A program made the position numbers and the translations under genes. The notes under the pieces were generated by a model. The model saw nothing but the letters and a program-made list of their open reading frames with translations, was not told where the DNA came from and ran no database searches. Shown piece after piece: positions 26,883 through 35,439 of a stretch of DNA of 64,000 bases (positions are counted from its first letter, which is position 1; each line of letters opens with the position of its first letter). The stretch covers positions 1 to 64,000 of the forward strand of contig SMNZ01000009.1 in assembly GCA_004353515.1 (NCBI GenBank). Direction: 5' to 3'. The stretch is from Alteromonadaceae bacterium M269. GTDB lineage: Bacteria; Pseudomonadota; Gammaproteobacteria; Enterobacterales; Alteromonadaceae.

Positions 26883-29387
26883 TTATTCTTGGCGTAAAGC
26901 ACCCATTGGGTCGGCTTTTATTGTTCGCCATGCTGGTGCAACGATTGCCAATACAACAACCATAATCAATCCAAGATCTGTGATCCCCATGGTGGCCCAA
27001 TTGAAGGACGGTAAAATACTAATCTGTTGTTGAGCGGATTGATAGCCAAAAACCGAGATTGAAAAGCCAAGGCCGAGCCCTACAAGGAGCATCCAGGTCG
27101 CATCTTTAAAAATAAAGAAGACGAGTTTAGATTGCTTGGCGCCTAATGCCATATGAATCGCGAGTTCATAAAGCTTATGGTTGGTTGCCATTTGCGTCAG
27201 CCCTGCAACTCCGATTGCTGCTAACAGTAAAGTTAAGCCAGTAACAGTTAACACGATGGATAAGCTAACCCTTTGGCTGGATGTGTGTCCTAACCACATT
27301 TCTTCAAGAGAAGTCACATTGATAACAGACAACTGTGGATGCTTGGTGACTATTTCATTTTCGATCATTTCTCGGTTCATTGCTTGGCCTTCAGGTAAGC
27401 CAACGGTGATGTTGATGAAAGACGATGAGTTTAGGTTAGACGAATAGATTGCGGGCATAGCGCTTGCTGATGTTGTTCCGGCTCTGCTGCGAGTATTACC
27501 GACAATACCGTTAACGACAAAAGGAGGCGTGTCTTCGTCATCTCCACGTGCACCAATGGATGTCATAGGTTGCCCAACAATGTCTTCATAAGCCATATCT
27601 GGGAAACTGACTTTTGCCATGGTTTCATCAATGACTATTAAGCGTTCTTCATTCTCTATTTGCTCTGGTGTTAGATTTGAACCTGCTAAAAAAGGAATCT
27701 TAAAGGCTTCAAAGTAGCCGGCACTTAGATATTTGTTTTGGTACATCACACGTTTGCTCGGGTCATCAGGGTCATTGCTAATACTGACAGACAAGCTCTG
27801 TGAGATAGGAGCTTCATCATTAATAATGATTTTACTGTTAGGGATCACTGTGGTGATAATGCTGTCCAGCTCTTGATGGAGTATTTGTAGCTCGCTACCT
27901 TGATACGCGGCCTGTTCAGCGATTCTTTCCCTGAGGTTATCATCATTGTTTCTGATTTGAACCACATAGTGATTGCCCATCTCGTAGCCTAGATCACGAT
28001 AAACAGCATGGTAACTCTGTGCTGCCAGCATGACCGAAGCCGTTAGGAGTAGTGAGGCGATAGAAAGTTGAATAACCATCAGGCTGCGACTTAGCCATTG
28101 ATTACTCTGTGCTTGCAGCCCTTTACCACTGCTGCTCAGATTTTCTGCTAATGCTTTTTTATTCACGTCTACAAGTGCCAGCGCGCTTACAATCAGACTG
28201 AATGCAAAAACTATGATTAACGAAGATACAACAGTCGCTAAATCTATGGATATGGTATCAATCAAAGGGAGACCGTCGCCTGAAATTAAAGGCAGAGCTT
28301 TGATAACCCAACCAGCCGTGAGTAAGCCAACAATGATTGCCATAAGGAAGCTCGGCAGGTTTTCTAAGAAAATAAGAGAGCGCATTTTAAATAACGAAGC
28401 ACCTAAAGTGAGCTGAATGGAAAACTCTTTTGTTCGGCCCTGGTAATGGGCGATAAATAAGTTGAGTAGGTTAATAACCGCCATCACAAGTAAGCCTGAA
28501 ACAGCAACAAATAGTGCAATGAGTAGGCTTTTAGTGCTGCCCAGCAGTGTGCTTCGATAATCTGATTGTTTGCTTTCTTTGGGAATGTTTTTCAGCGCAT
28601 TAAATAAGCCCGTTGCTATTGGCTCTTCGGTGTAAGTAGTAATGTAATCTTCCATCCATTTTTCAATTGCTTCTTTATCTGGCATGGGGGATGAGTTGTT
28701 ATTCGCTTTGAGCAATATGCTTTCAAACTGGCTGCCTAAGTTCCCATCTTCAGGCTGTCCAACAAGCGTGTTCAAATCATTGATAAGCCATATCTGGTCA
28801 GCTAGAACAGGTTCGTTTGAATCGACAGCTGTCAAATCTTCGATAATACCGGCAATGGCATAGGGTTTATCGTTGATGACGACTTGTTTACCTATGGCAT
28901 CATCTGAACCGGAAAATGATGTTTGCCAGAGCGTATTTGAGATCCAAATGAAGTCCTGTACATTTTCGATCTGAGTGCCTTGGCCTCGTATCAGTGTTGT
29001 CCCAAGAACATCAAGTATGTTCTGAGATGCCAAGTGTTGGGTGACGTGCACATTAGTGTCATTGATTAGAACATCTTGCCCGGATGTCGTGATTCCTGCC
29101 CATGTGCCTAGGTGTTTAAATGCTTCATTGAAATTGGCGAGTTGACGCATGTTCCAATACGACACGGTGAGTTCTTCTGACATTCGCAGTTTAAATTCGA
29201 GTGTCTTTATTGATGTTTCATCTTTCACGCCTTGCAGAGGCTGAAACATCAATGCTGAGGCTATGGCTATAACGCTGAGCACCGCACCTAATGTCAGTCC
29301 TAAGGTTAAAATCAGCGGGATACTTAGCCTAGGCAGTAAGAAAATTCTTGAAACGCCATTGAACAGGGCGGTTTTGTAAATATTCAT
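26883..29387 (-). CDS. ABC transporter permease, MacB/FtsX type
   Basis: This 834-residue protein has one N-terminal helix, a large periplasmic MacB-type core domain, three helices, a second periplasmic core domain and three more helices. It is two FtsX-like units fused in tandem. The final LTQMATNHKLYELAIHMALGA and ADPMGALRQE are typical of this permease group. With the adaptor and ATPase genes it should work as a mechanotransmission exporter acting on periplasmic substrates (peptides, lipids or antimicrobials). Its start overlaps the stop of the ATPase gene by 4 bp. Confidence 0.88.
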   Translation of the reverse strand: MNIYKTALFNGVSRIFLLPRLSIPLILTLGLTLGAVLSVIAIASALMFQPLQGVKDETSIKTLEFKLRMSEELTVSYWNMRQLANFNEAFKHLGTWAGITTSGQDVLINDTNVHVTQHLASQNILDVLGTTLIRGQGTQIENVQDFIWISNTLWQTSFSGSDDAIGKQVVINDKPYAIAGIIEDLTAVDSNEPVLADQIWLINDLNTLVGQPEDGNLGSQFESILLKANNNSSPMPDKEAIEKWMEDYITTYTEEPIATGLFNALKNIPKESKQSDYRSTLLGSTKSLLIALFVAVSGLLVMAVINLLNLFIAHYQGRTKEFSIQLTLGASLFKMRSLIFLENLPSFLMAIIVGLLTAGWVIKALPLISGDGLPLIDTISIDLATVVSSLIIVFAFSLIVSALALVDVNKKALAENLSSSGKGLQAQSNQWLSRSLMVIQLSIASLLLTASVMLAAQSYHAVYRDLGYEMGNHYVVQIRNNDDNLRERIAEQAAYQGSELQILHQELDSIITTVIPNSKIIINDEAPISQSLSVSISNDPDDPSKRVMYQNKYLSAGYFEAFKIPFLAGSNLTPEQIENEERLIVIDETMAKVSFPDMAYEDIVGQPMTSIGARGDDEDTPPFVVNGIVGNTRSRAGTTSASAMPAIYSSNLNSSSFINITVGLPEGQAMNREMIENEIVTKHPQLSVINVTSLEEMWLGHTSSQRVSLSIVLTVTGLTLLLAAIGVAGLTQMATNHKLYELAIHMALGAKQSKLVFFIFKDATWMLLVGLGLGFSISVFGYQSAQQQISILPSFNWATMGITDLGLIMVVVLAIVAPAWRTIKADPMGALRQE

Positions 29388-30091
29388 GCGACTTCACTCT
29401 CTTCTTGGATGACAGCTTGTTCAGTAATGATTTTTCCGTCGAGTAATTGAATCTGTCTAGTTGCGCATCGCGCGTAGCGACTGTCGTGAGTCACCATGAC
29501 AATAGTGGCACCTTGCCTGTTGAGCTGTTGCAGTAAGGTCATGACTTGATCACCATTCTTACTGTCTAAGTTACCGGTTGGCTCATCGACTAAGATGAGT
29601 TCAGGCTCTCCAACGAGTGCTCTGGCAATGGCGATGCGCTGCTGCTGACCACCTGAGAGTTGATTCGGTTTATAGCGCTGCCTGTCTAACATATCAACAT
29701 GTTTTAGCACGTCGAGTACGCGTTGTTTTATTTCTGATGATGGCGTTCCTCGATGTTCAAGAGGAAGCGCTACATTTTCATAAACAGTGAGGCTATCGAT
29801 AAGGTTAAACGACTGAAAAACATAACCAATATGCTTGTTTCTGATTTGTGTACGTTGATCGACTTTTAAGTTCGATGTATTGATGTCAGCTAGGGTGTAG
29901 TTGCCTTTATTGGCTGAATCCATCAATCCCATAATAGATAGCAGGGTTGATTTACCGCATCCCGAAGGGCCTGTAATTGCGACGAATTCGCCTTGTTCTA
30001 TTTCTAGAGAGATGCCTTGCAACGCATGTGTTTCTAATTGTCTGGAGGCATAGTGTTTGTGAATGTCTTTCATGATGACAACTTTTTGCAT
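29384..30091 (-). CDS. ABC transporter ATP-binding protein, LolD/MacB type
   Basis: This 235-residue nucleotide-binding subunit has Walker A GPSGCGKST, Q-loop VFQSFNL, signature LSGGQQQR, Walker B LILVDEPTGNLD and H-loop VTHD. The SGGQQQRIAIARAL region is typical of the LolD/MacB class. It powers the adjacent FtsX-type permease. It is expressed between the adaptor (59 bp upstream) and the permease (overlapping). Confidence 0.94.
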   Translation of the reverse strand: MQKVVIMKDIHKHYASRQLETHALQGISLEIEQGEFVAITGPSGCGKSTLLSIMGLMDSANKGNYTLADINTSNLKVDQRTQIRNKHIGYVFQSFNLIDSLTVYENVALPLEHRGTPSSEIKQRVLDVLKHVDMLDRQRYKPNQLSGGQQQRIAIARALVGEPELILVDEPTGNLDSKNGDQVMTLLQQLNRQGATIVMVTHDSRYARCATRQIQLLDGKIITEQAVIQEESEVA

Positions 30092-30149
30092 GGTTAGACT
30101 TCCTCTTTTTGATATTGAATTGTTGGATTAGGTGTCATGGCTTTTCTTG

Positions 30150-31388
30150 TTAGTCTGCAATAGAGAGCTGATAAAACTTGCGATACTGATCGGTTTCCGA
30201 ACTGACGACTTGGTCACCAGGCTTGAGTCCATCCGTTATCAGAAGTTTGTTGAGAGAAAGTTGACCAAAGGTAATATTGGTTTTTTGTAACAAGCTGTCG
30301 TTTTGAAGTTTAAACACGGCTTGCTTGCTATTTGGCCGAAATCCTGACTGTTGTTCGATAAATAATGCATTCTCTTTATGTTCGATAAAGACTTTGGCTG
30401 ATATAGATAGAGAAGGACGCGCGTTTGATGTGAGTTCTCCTTCTATGACGGCATCAGCTCTGACTGAACCATCTGTCACCACACTTTCGATACGGCGGAT
30501 ACGTGCGTTGATTTGCCCTTTTTGCGTATCGATAATCACGGGAGCGTCGATATCAATTTGGTCTGCCTGATTTCTGGGCAATCTTAAACGAGCGATTAGC
30601 TCGTCATCGCTTCCGACCTTAGCTAAGGCTTGACCAAGTTGGACATTCTGCCCAAGTTCTATTTCAAGTGACTGTAGTGAGCCTGTCATACCCGCTTTAA
30701 CTTGCATACTAGCCAGTTGCTGCTCGAGAGCTTGTGTGGCCATTTGCTGTTGTTCGAGTGTGATCTCCATTTGCTTGAGTTTGTAGGATTGCATCTCGAC
30801 AAATTGACTGTACTTTTTTTGTTCGAAATTGAGTCTGTCAGACTGTTGCTTGACCTCAAGTTCCGCACGCTTTAACTCTATTGCAGACGCGACCCCTAAT
30901 TCTCGTAAGTTCTGATGAACTGAATGCTCTAACTTTGCTTTTTCAATCTCTAATTTGATGTCTTCGATTCGTCCAAGAAAGTTCAACCTATCGTTTTGTT
31001 GCTCAAATTTGAGGGCCTCTCTTTCGGCTTGTTTTTCCGCAAGTTGTCCTCGAGATTGGTTAACTTCCTGTTCAAGCTGGGGGTTTGATAATCTGAGAAT
31101 AACGGTCTCTGAGGTGACAACGGTTCCTGGCAAAGCGAGGACCTCTGTAACATTACCCATTGCAGGGGCTGTGAGTAACTGCTCCTTAGCCGAAATAAGC
31201 TCACCATAGACGTCGGTATAGATGTCTAAGTTGCCTTCCTTGACCGCATGAAACGAAAGCTCAGAGCGTGGGACGCTTTTTACTGCATCACTTCGAACTT
31301 TGAAACCCGCTGATACGACGATTAGGATAAACAGCACGAAGCCAGTCCATTTTAGCCAGGGTTTTCGGGATGAGAGTTCTATTTTCAT
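30150..31388 (-). CDS. Periplasmic adaptor (membrane fusion) protein, HlyD/MacA type
   Basis: Bridges the inner-membrane ABC permease to an outer-membrane channel. The 412-residue form has an N-terminal membrane anchor (about residues 11-28), a beta-barrel/lipoyl segment and a long alpha-helical hairpin rich in Gln/Glu/Leu (about 105-220). Barrel domains follow, ending KPGDQVVSSETDQ. The frame stays open upstream to 31439 (17 extra residues). Neither start has a good ribosome site, and I prefer the ATG at 31388 because it begins just before the anchor. It is the first gene of the export operon. No TolC gene is in the window. Confidence 0.85.
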   Translation of the reverse strand: MKIELSSRKPWLKWTGFVLFILIVVSAGFKVRSDAVKSVPRSELSFHAVKEGNLDIYTDVYGELISAKEQLLTAPAMGNVTEVLALPGTVVTSETVILRLSNPQLEQEVNQSRGQLAEKQAEREALKFEQQNDRLNFLGRIEDIKLEIEKAKLEHSVHQNLRELGVASAIELKRAELEVKQQSDRLNFEQKKYSQFVEMQSYKLKQMEITLEQQQMATQALEQQLASMQVKAGMTGSLQSLEIELGQNVQLGQALAKVGSDDELIARLRLPRNQADQIDIDAPVIIDTQKGQINARIRRIESVVTDGSVRADAVIEGELTSNARPSLSISAKVFIEHKENALFIEQQSGFRPNSKQAVFKLQNDSLLQKTNITFGQLSLNKLLITDGLKPGDQVVSSETDQYRKFYQLSIAD

Positions 31389-31659
31389 GCAGTTACTGAT
31401 TACCTTATGGTACTTTGTCCAATACTCGTCTTTCATCAATAGAAAGTTTTATGCCATAAATAAAGTTACTATTATTCAATGTCTTATAGGTTTTTGTTGA
31501 AATTGAACGCCTGATTTTGTTCGCTTTTGACGAGTGCTTGTTCGGTTATGAATACTAATTGATATTGAACCGGTCACATGGCTATAGGCGTAGTAACGAG
31601 ATTATTTTTAACTAAGATGCAGGTTTGAATTGGCATATTAGGAGTTTGAGTAGAAAGGT

Positions 31660-32256
31660 ATGAAGAATCACTTTTTTTCGGCGGCGTTATTAGCTGCTAG
31701 TTTATTATTCATAAATAGCCAAGCGATGGCTGCTAAGACCGTATTAGCTGGTGGATGCTTTTGGTGCATTGAGGCTAATTTTGAGAAGTTGGAAGGTGTC
31801 TCCGATGTTGTTTCAGGTTTTAGTGGTGGAAAGATAAAAAATCCGACCTACAGAGGAAATCATAGAGGACATTACGAAGTTGTTGAAATAACTTATGATC
31901 CCAATATCGTTAGCTATGAAGAAATACTAGATTACTTTTGGCATGGCATAGACCCATTTGATCCGCTGGGGCAATTCTGTGACAAGGGGCCTAGCTATAG
32001 AAGCGCTATTTTTGTTGCTAATGAAGAAGAGCGTGCCATTGCTGAAGCATCGAAACAACGAGTTGTTGAAATGTTTCCGGACAAAAAAGTGGTTACGCCT
32101 ATTTTAGATGCTTCAACTTTTTATCCGGTAAAAGGTGAAGAAAGCTATCATCAGGACTTTTATAAAAAGAATCCGATTCGTTACTACAGCTACCGTTCAG
32201 GTTGCGGTAGAGATCGTCGCACCAAACAAATTTGGGGCGATAAAGCCGTTCACTAA
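31660..32256 (+). CDS. msrA: Peptide-methionine (S)-S-oxide reductase, exported
   Basis: Repairs oxidised methionine in proteins. This 198-residue protein has a signal peptide (about 1-24, ending AMA), so the enzyme acts in the periplasm, unlike cytoplasmic MsrA. The catalytic motif GGCFWCIE has Cys33. Further conserved blocks are VVSGFSGG, GHYEVVEITYDP and YHQDFYKKNP, and a late Cys (SGCGRD) may be the resolving residue. AAAGG lies close to the ATG. Confidence 0.94.
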   Translation: MKNHFFSAALLAASLLFINSQAMAAKTVLAGGCFWCIEANFEKLEGVSDVVSGFSGGKIKNPTYRGNHRGHYEVVEITYDPNIVSYEEILDYFWHGIDPFDPLGQFCDKGPSYRSAIFVANEEERAIAEASKQRVVEMFPDKKVVTPILDASTFYPVKGEESYHQDFYKKNPIRYYSYRSGCGRDRRTKQIWGDKAVH

Positions 32257-32295
32257 GAGCAAGTATTCGTAGTTAAGGGCTGTTTTGGCTGTTAG

Positions 32296-32772
32296 CTAAA
32301 ACAGCTCTGACAGCCTCTTATCCATTGGGATTTGATTTAAAACAATAGTGGTATCGAGTCGATCAATGTGAGAGACGTTGGCTAACTTGTTTTTCACGAA
32401 GTGCTCGTATCCGCTTAAGCTTTTTTCTACCACTCTAAGCAAGTAATCGTACTTTCCGGTTAAAACTAAACACTCTATGACTTGAGGCAGCATCTGAATG
32501 TCTCGTTCAAACTCCTTACCATTCTTAGCCGTATTAGCATCTAACTGCACTAAGACAATAGCTGAAATCGCTAAGCCAAGTTTTTCTTGGTCGAGTTCAG
32601 CACCGTAACTTTTGATATACCCCGATTCTTCCAAACGTTTGACTCTTCTCAAACACGGGGTGGGAGATAGGCTGACTTTCTCCGCCAATTCTGTGTTAGA
32701 AATCCGAGCGTTGCTTTGCAGGGTTTGCAGAATATCTTTATCTATTCGATCAAGTTGGTTTCTATCATCCAT
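32296..32772 (-). CDS. Lrp/AsnC-family transcriptional regulator
   Basis: This 158-residue protein has an N-terminal winged HTH (DKDILQTLQSNARISNTELAEKV, with recognition helix SPTPCLRRVKRLEESG) and a C-terminal RAM/ligand domain. Members respond to amino acids. It is divergent across 149 bp from a heme-dioxygenase-like and kynureninase-like pair, so control of those genes by an aromatic amino acid is the natural inference. Confidence 0.93.
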   Translation of the reverse strand: MDDRNQLDRIDKDILQTLQSNARISNTELAEKVSLSPTPCLRRVKRLEESGYIKSYGAELDQEKLGLAISAIVLVQLDANTAKNGKEFERDIQMLPQVIECLVLTGKYDYLLRVVEKSLSGYEHFVKNKLANVSHIDRLDTTIVLNQIPMDKRLSELF

Positions 32773-32921
32773 CTCTTTAGCTTTTTATGTCATCAGTTGG
32801 GGTTATCTTAATATAAAACACTAAAGTATCGATAATAATTGGTTTATTTTAGCGTAAGTGACTCTGGTAAGACTGGTAGAGTGAGTCGATAACAACCCAA
32901 CTGACAGCGAATAATCAGGGC

Positions 32922-34106
32922 ATGAGTACCAAAAACGTAGAGCGAATGGATGACTGGATTCGAAAGGACTTCAAACAGATAAATACAGCGTTAGAAGAAC
33001 TGTATTTTGCACAAGAGGATCCTAGCCAGGTAGGTGGTGTTGGTAATGCATACAAAGAACAGCTACTGAATGAAGGTAATTGCCGAGTGAGTGCATTGCT
33101 TAGAGAAGGTAATACCGATGAAGGGTTCGATAATGGTTTCGATTTATTAGGAAATGTCGGCTTGTTCATGGCAGCCTGCCGCCGACATGAGTTAACCAAT
33201 CCAGCTAATGAAAAACGTTCTCCTTTGGTTGATGCTTCCGCTTTGGCTATGCAACTGGGAGCTTCCTTAGGTGTGACGCCAAGGTTTGCTTCGGCACACC
33301 TTGAAACACACAATATGGCGAAAAATGGGTTTTATAAAACCTTTACTAACTTGCCAGATGAGCAGCGCTTTATTGATTACAACACGCGAGGTGTTTTTGC
33401 ATTTATTCGAGCATCAGAAGCTTTATTACATGCACTACCGCTGGGGATATCTCACCCTATAACTTATGACCTGCTGATGGTTGCCAAGCAAGCATTAGAA
33501 GATGTTGTCGAGAATAATCAGCAACTCTTCGATGAACTTGATGTCGCTCGGTTTTTTCATAGCGTGAGGCCTTACTACAAACCTTACCGCGTTGGGTTAC
33601 ATGAATACCGTGGGGCAAATGCTGGAGATTTCGCTGGTATTAATGTTATCGACTTATTATTAGGACTCTGCCGTGCAGATGATCCCTATTACTCACAATT
33701 ATTAGTTGATAAGTTCCTGTTTATGCGACCAGATGATCAGTTAACTTTGCGGGATTGTATGCGTCGTAAAAGCTTGATGGATTGTTTCTTGAAAAGCTTA
33801 TCGAAAGGAGAAGAGCAAAGTGGTTGGTATCAGAAGAATTTGGCCGTTTTCGTTCAAGTCTGTGAGGCACATGGGCAAACGGCTATTCAGCACCATGAAC
33901 TCTTGATTCGTCGATTCATCGAAGCTCCCGCGGCAACAAGTAATGCGACTGAAAAAGAAGATTTAACGGCCAGTGGCCCACCTTTACCTGTCTTATTGAA
34001 AGGGCTTAAGAAACTGTGTGATCTGCGTTCAGCGGCGGACGTTGAGGGGATTCCAACGAGATTCGGTGACCTTACTAGACTTCGCGAAAGTCTCGTTCGG
34101 GTTTAA
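32922..34106 (+). CDS. Heme-dependent dioxygenase-like protein (IDO/PrnB fold, DUF1864)
   Basis: This 394-residue, mostly helical protein resembles the DUF1864/PrnB group of the tryptophan/indoleamine dioxygenase superfamily. Near the C-terminus QHHELLIRRFI matches the proximal-heme helix of tryptophan dioxygenases (R-H-V-L-M-V-x-R-M-I), making His325 the probable iron ligand. The gene pairs with a kynureninase-like gene 9 bp downstream. As I recall, Shewanella oneidensis has the same pair (SO4414/SO4413), where the dioxygenase-like protein has a structure but no settled substrate. The likely role is oxidative opening of an indole-type ring. Tryptophan itself is unproven. Confidence 0.75.
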   Translation: MSTKNVERMDDWIRKDFKQINTALEELYFAQEDPSQVGGVGNAYKEQLLNEGNCRVSALLREGNTDEGFDNGFDLLGNVGLFMAACRRHELTNPANEKRSPLVDASALAMQLGASLGVTPRFASAHLETHNMAKNGFYKTFTNLPDEQRFIDYNTRGVFAFIRASEALLHALPLGISHPITYDLLMVAKQALEDVVENNQQLFDELDVARFFHSVRPYYKPYRVGLHEYRGANAGDFAGINVIDLLLGLCRADDPYYSQLLVDKFLFMRPDDQLTLRDCMRRKSLMDCFLKSLSKGEEQSGWYQKNLAVFVQVCEAHGQTAIQHHELLIRRFIEAPAATSNATEKEDLTASGPPLPVLLKGLKKLCDLRSAADVEGIPTRFGDLTRLRESLVRV

Positions 34107-34115
34107 GGAGGTTAC

Positions 34116-35234
34116 ATGTCGCAGAATGATTCGTTTAGACATCTTTATGATATGCCAGAGAAAGGTACATACTTTCTCAGTCACTCAGTTGGACTATTGC
34201 CTAAGTCTGCTGAGAAAGCCTTAAAACAACAGTTTTTTCAAGCGTGGCGCAATGGCGATGATCAAATATGGCCTCACTGGTTAAACGCTGTCGACCATTT
34301 CCGACAAGCGCTAGCGAAGTTACTGAATGCTGACAGTCATGCTTTTTGTCCACAGATGAACGTATCTAGTGGTTTGACTAAGGTCATTGGTTCATTGCCT
34401 ATGCATCAAAGCAAAAATACCTTGCTCATTAGTGAGAATGACTTTCCTTCGACGAGCTTTGTGATCAAGCAAGCAAAGAGGTTGGGTTACGAAATTAAGG
34501 TTATTCCTAAAGGACGTGATCACCAAAACCTTGAAACTTGGACCGAATTTCTAACGCCAGAAGTTGCAGCCGTATTTATTACTCATGTTCACTACAATAC
34601 TAATCAGTTGATTCCCGTAGCGCAGATATCTGCCTTAGCTCGCACTATTGATTGTATGACCATAGTCGATGTTGCGCAGTCAATCGGTATTGTGCCAATA
34701 GATCTACAATCCTGGCATGTTGATGTGGTTGTGGGATCCTGTATTAAATGGCTTTGTGGAGGTCCTGGAGCTGGATTTATGTGGGTTAATCCATGTGTTA
34801 ACAATCAGCTTGAACCCTTGGACGTTGGATGGTTTTCGCATGACAACCCGTTTGAATTTGACCCTAACAACTTTGAATATGCGAATGACAGCAGTAGGTT
34901 TTGGGGAGGCACTCCCTCTATTGCACCTTTTGTTATTGCAACCAACAGTATCGAACAACAACTCCAAATTGGGATTGAAAAAATACGATTAAATAACAAA
35001 GTATTATGCCAAAAGTTAATGTCGGCAGTTGATCGCAAATTTGTTGTTTCGCCTACTGATTTGGATAAGAAAGGCGGGACTCTGGTACTTAAGTTTGATG
35101 AGCAAGATAAAGTTATCGAAAAGTTGAATGCTATGAATATGATGTTTGATGCGCGAGAACTAGGTTTGCGTGTTTCACCACATATCTACAACGATGATGA
35201 CGATATAGACAGGTTAATCCAGTGTTTGCCTTAA
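34116..35234 (+). CDS. PLP-dependent class V aminotransferase fold, kynureninase-like
   Basis: This 372-residue PLP enzyme has a Schiff-base lysine, Lys211, in GSCIKWLCGGPGAG, aligned with the S-Y-K-Y-L-N-x-G-P-G region of kynureninases. VDVAQSIG supplies the cofactor-nitrogen Asp, and FWGGTPSIAPF is also kynureninase-like. Kynureninase cleaves kynurenine to anthranilate and alanine, which fits a product of the upstream dioxygenase-like enzyme. It is shorter than typical kynureninases, so the substrate may differ. A very strong AAGGAGG ribosome site precedes the ATG. Confidence 0.82.
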   Translation: MSQNDSFRHLYDMPEKGTYFLSHSVGLLPKSAEKALKQQFFQAWRNGDDQIWPHWLNAVDHFRQALAKLLNADSHAFCPQMNVSSGLTKVIGSLPMHQSKNTLLISENDFPSTSFVIKQAKRLGYEIKVIPKGRDHQNLETWTEFLTPEVAAVFITHVHYNTNQLIPVAQISALARTIDCMTIVDVAQSIGIVPIDLQSWHVDVVVGSCIKWLCGGPGAGFMWVNPCVNNQLEPLDVGWFSHDNPFEFDPNNFEYANDSSRFWGGTPSIAPFVIATNSIEQQLQIGIEKIRLNNKVLCQKLMSAVDRKFVVSPTDLDKKGGTLVLKFDEQDKVIEKLNAMNMMFDARELGLRVSPHIYNDDDDIDRLIQCLP

Positions 35235-35439
35235 TCTTTATTTAAATCCATCTAAGACTAAATTCTTATCTTTTCATAGTTAAATGGGTTGAGAAAATCA
35301 TTGAAACGTTACTACTATAGACTAAAGTATTAGGGGCTGCTGAATACCGTAAATCAGTAACCCCAAGATCAAGTTTTATAGGTAAGAGTGCTTTTACGCT
35401 GTTTTATAAGTAGTTGTGGAGCTGGGAGTAGGGAGAATT

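Noticed and set aside
31441-31456. Sigma-54 -24/-12 promoter upstream of the adaptor gene (minus strand TGGCAT, 5 bp, TTTCT)
   Set aside because: The -24 GG is present, but the essential -12 GC is missing (TTTC), so the match is too weak despite the attractive sigma-54 regulator downstream.
34704-35038. Several 60-90 residue ORFs over the kynureninase-like gene
   Set aside because: They lie in other frames of a well-supported enzyme gene and show no domain or start signal.
35323-35350. Sigma-28 flagellar/chemotaxis promoter before the PAS chemoreceptor gene
   Set aside because: TAAAGTAT fits the -35, but the only GCCGATAA-like box is about 3 bp too close.
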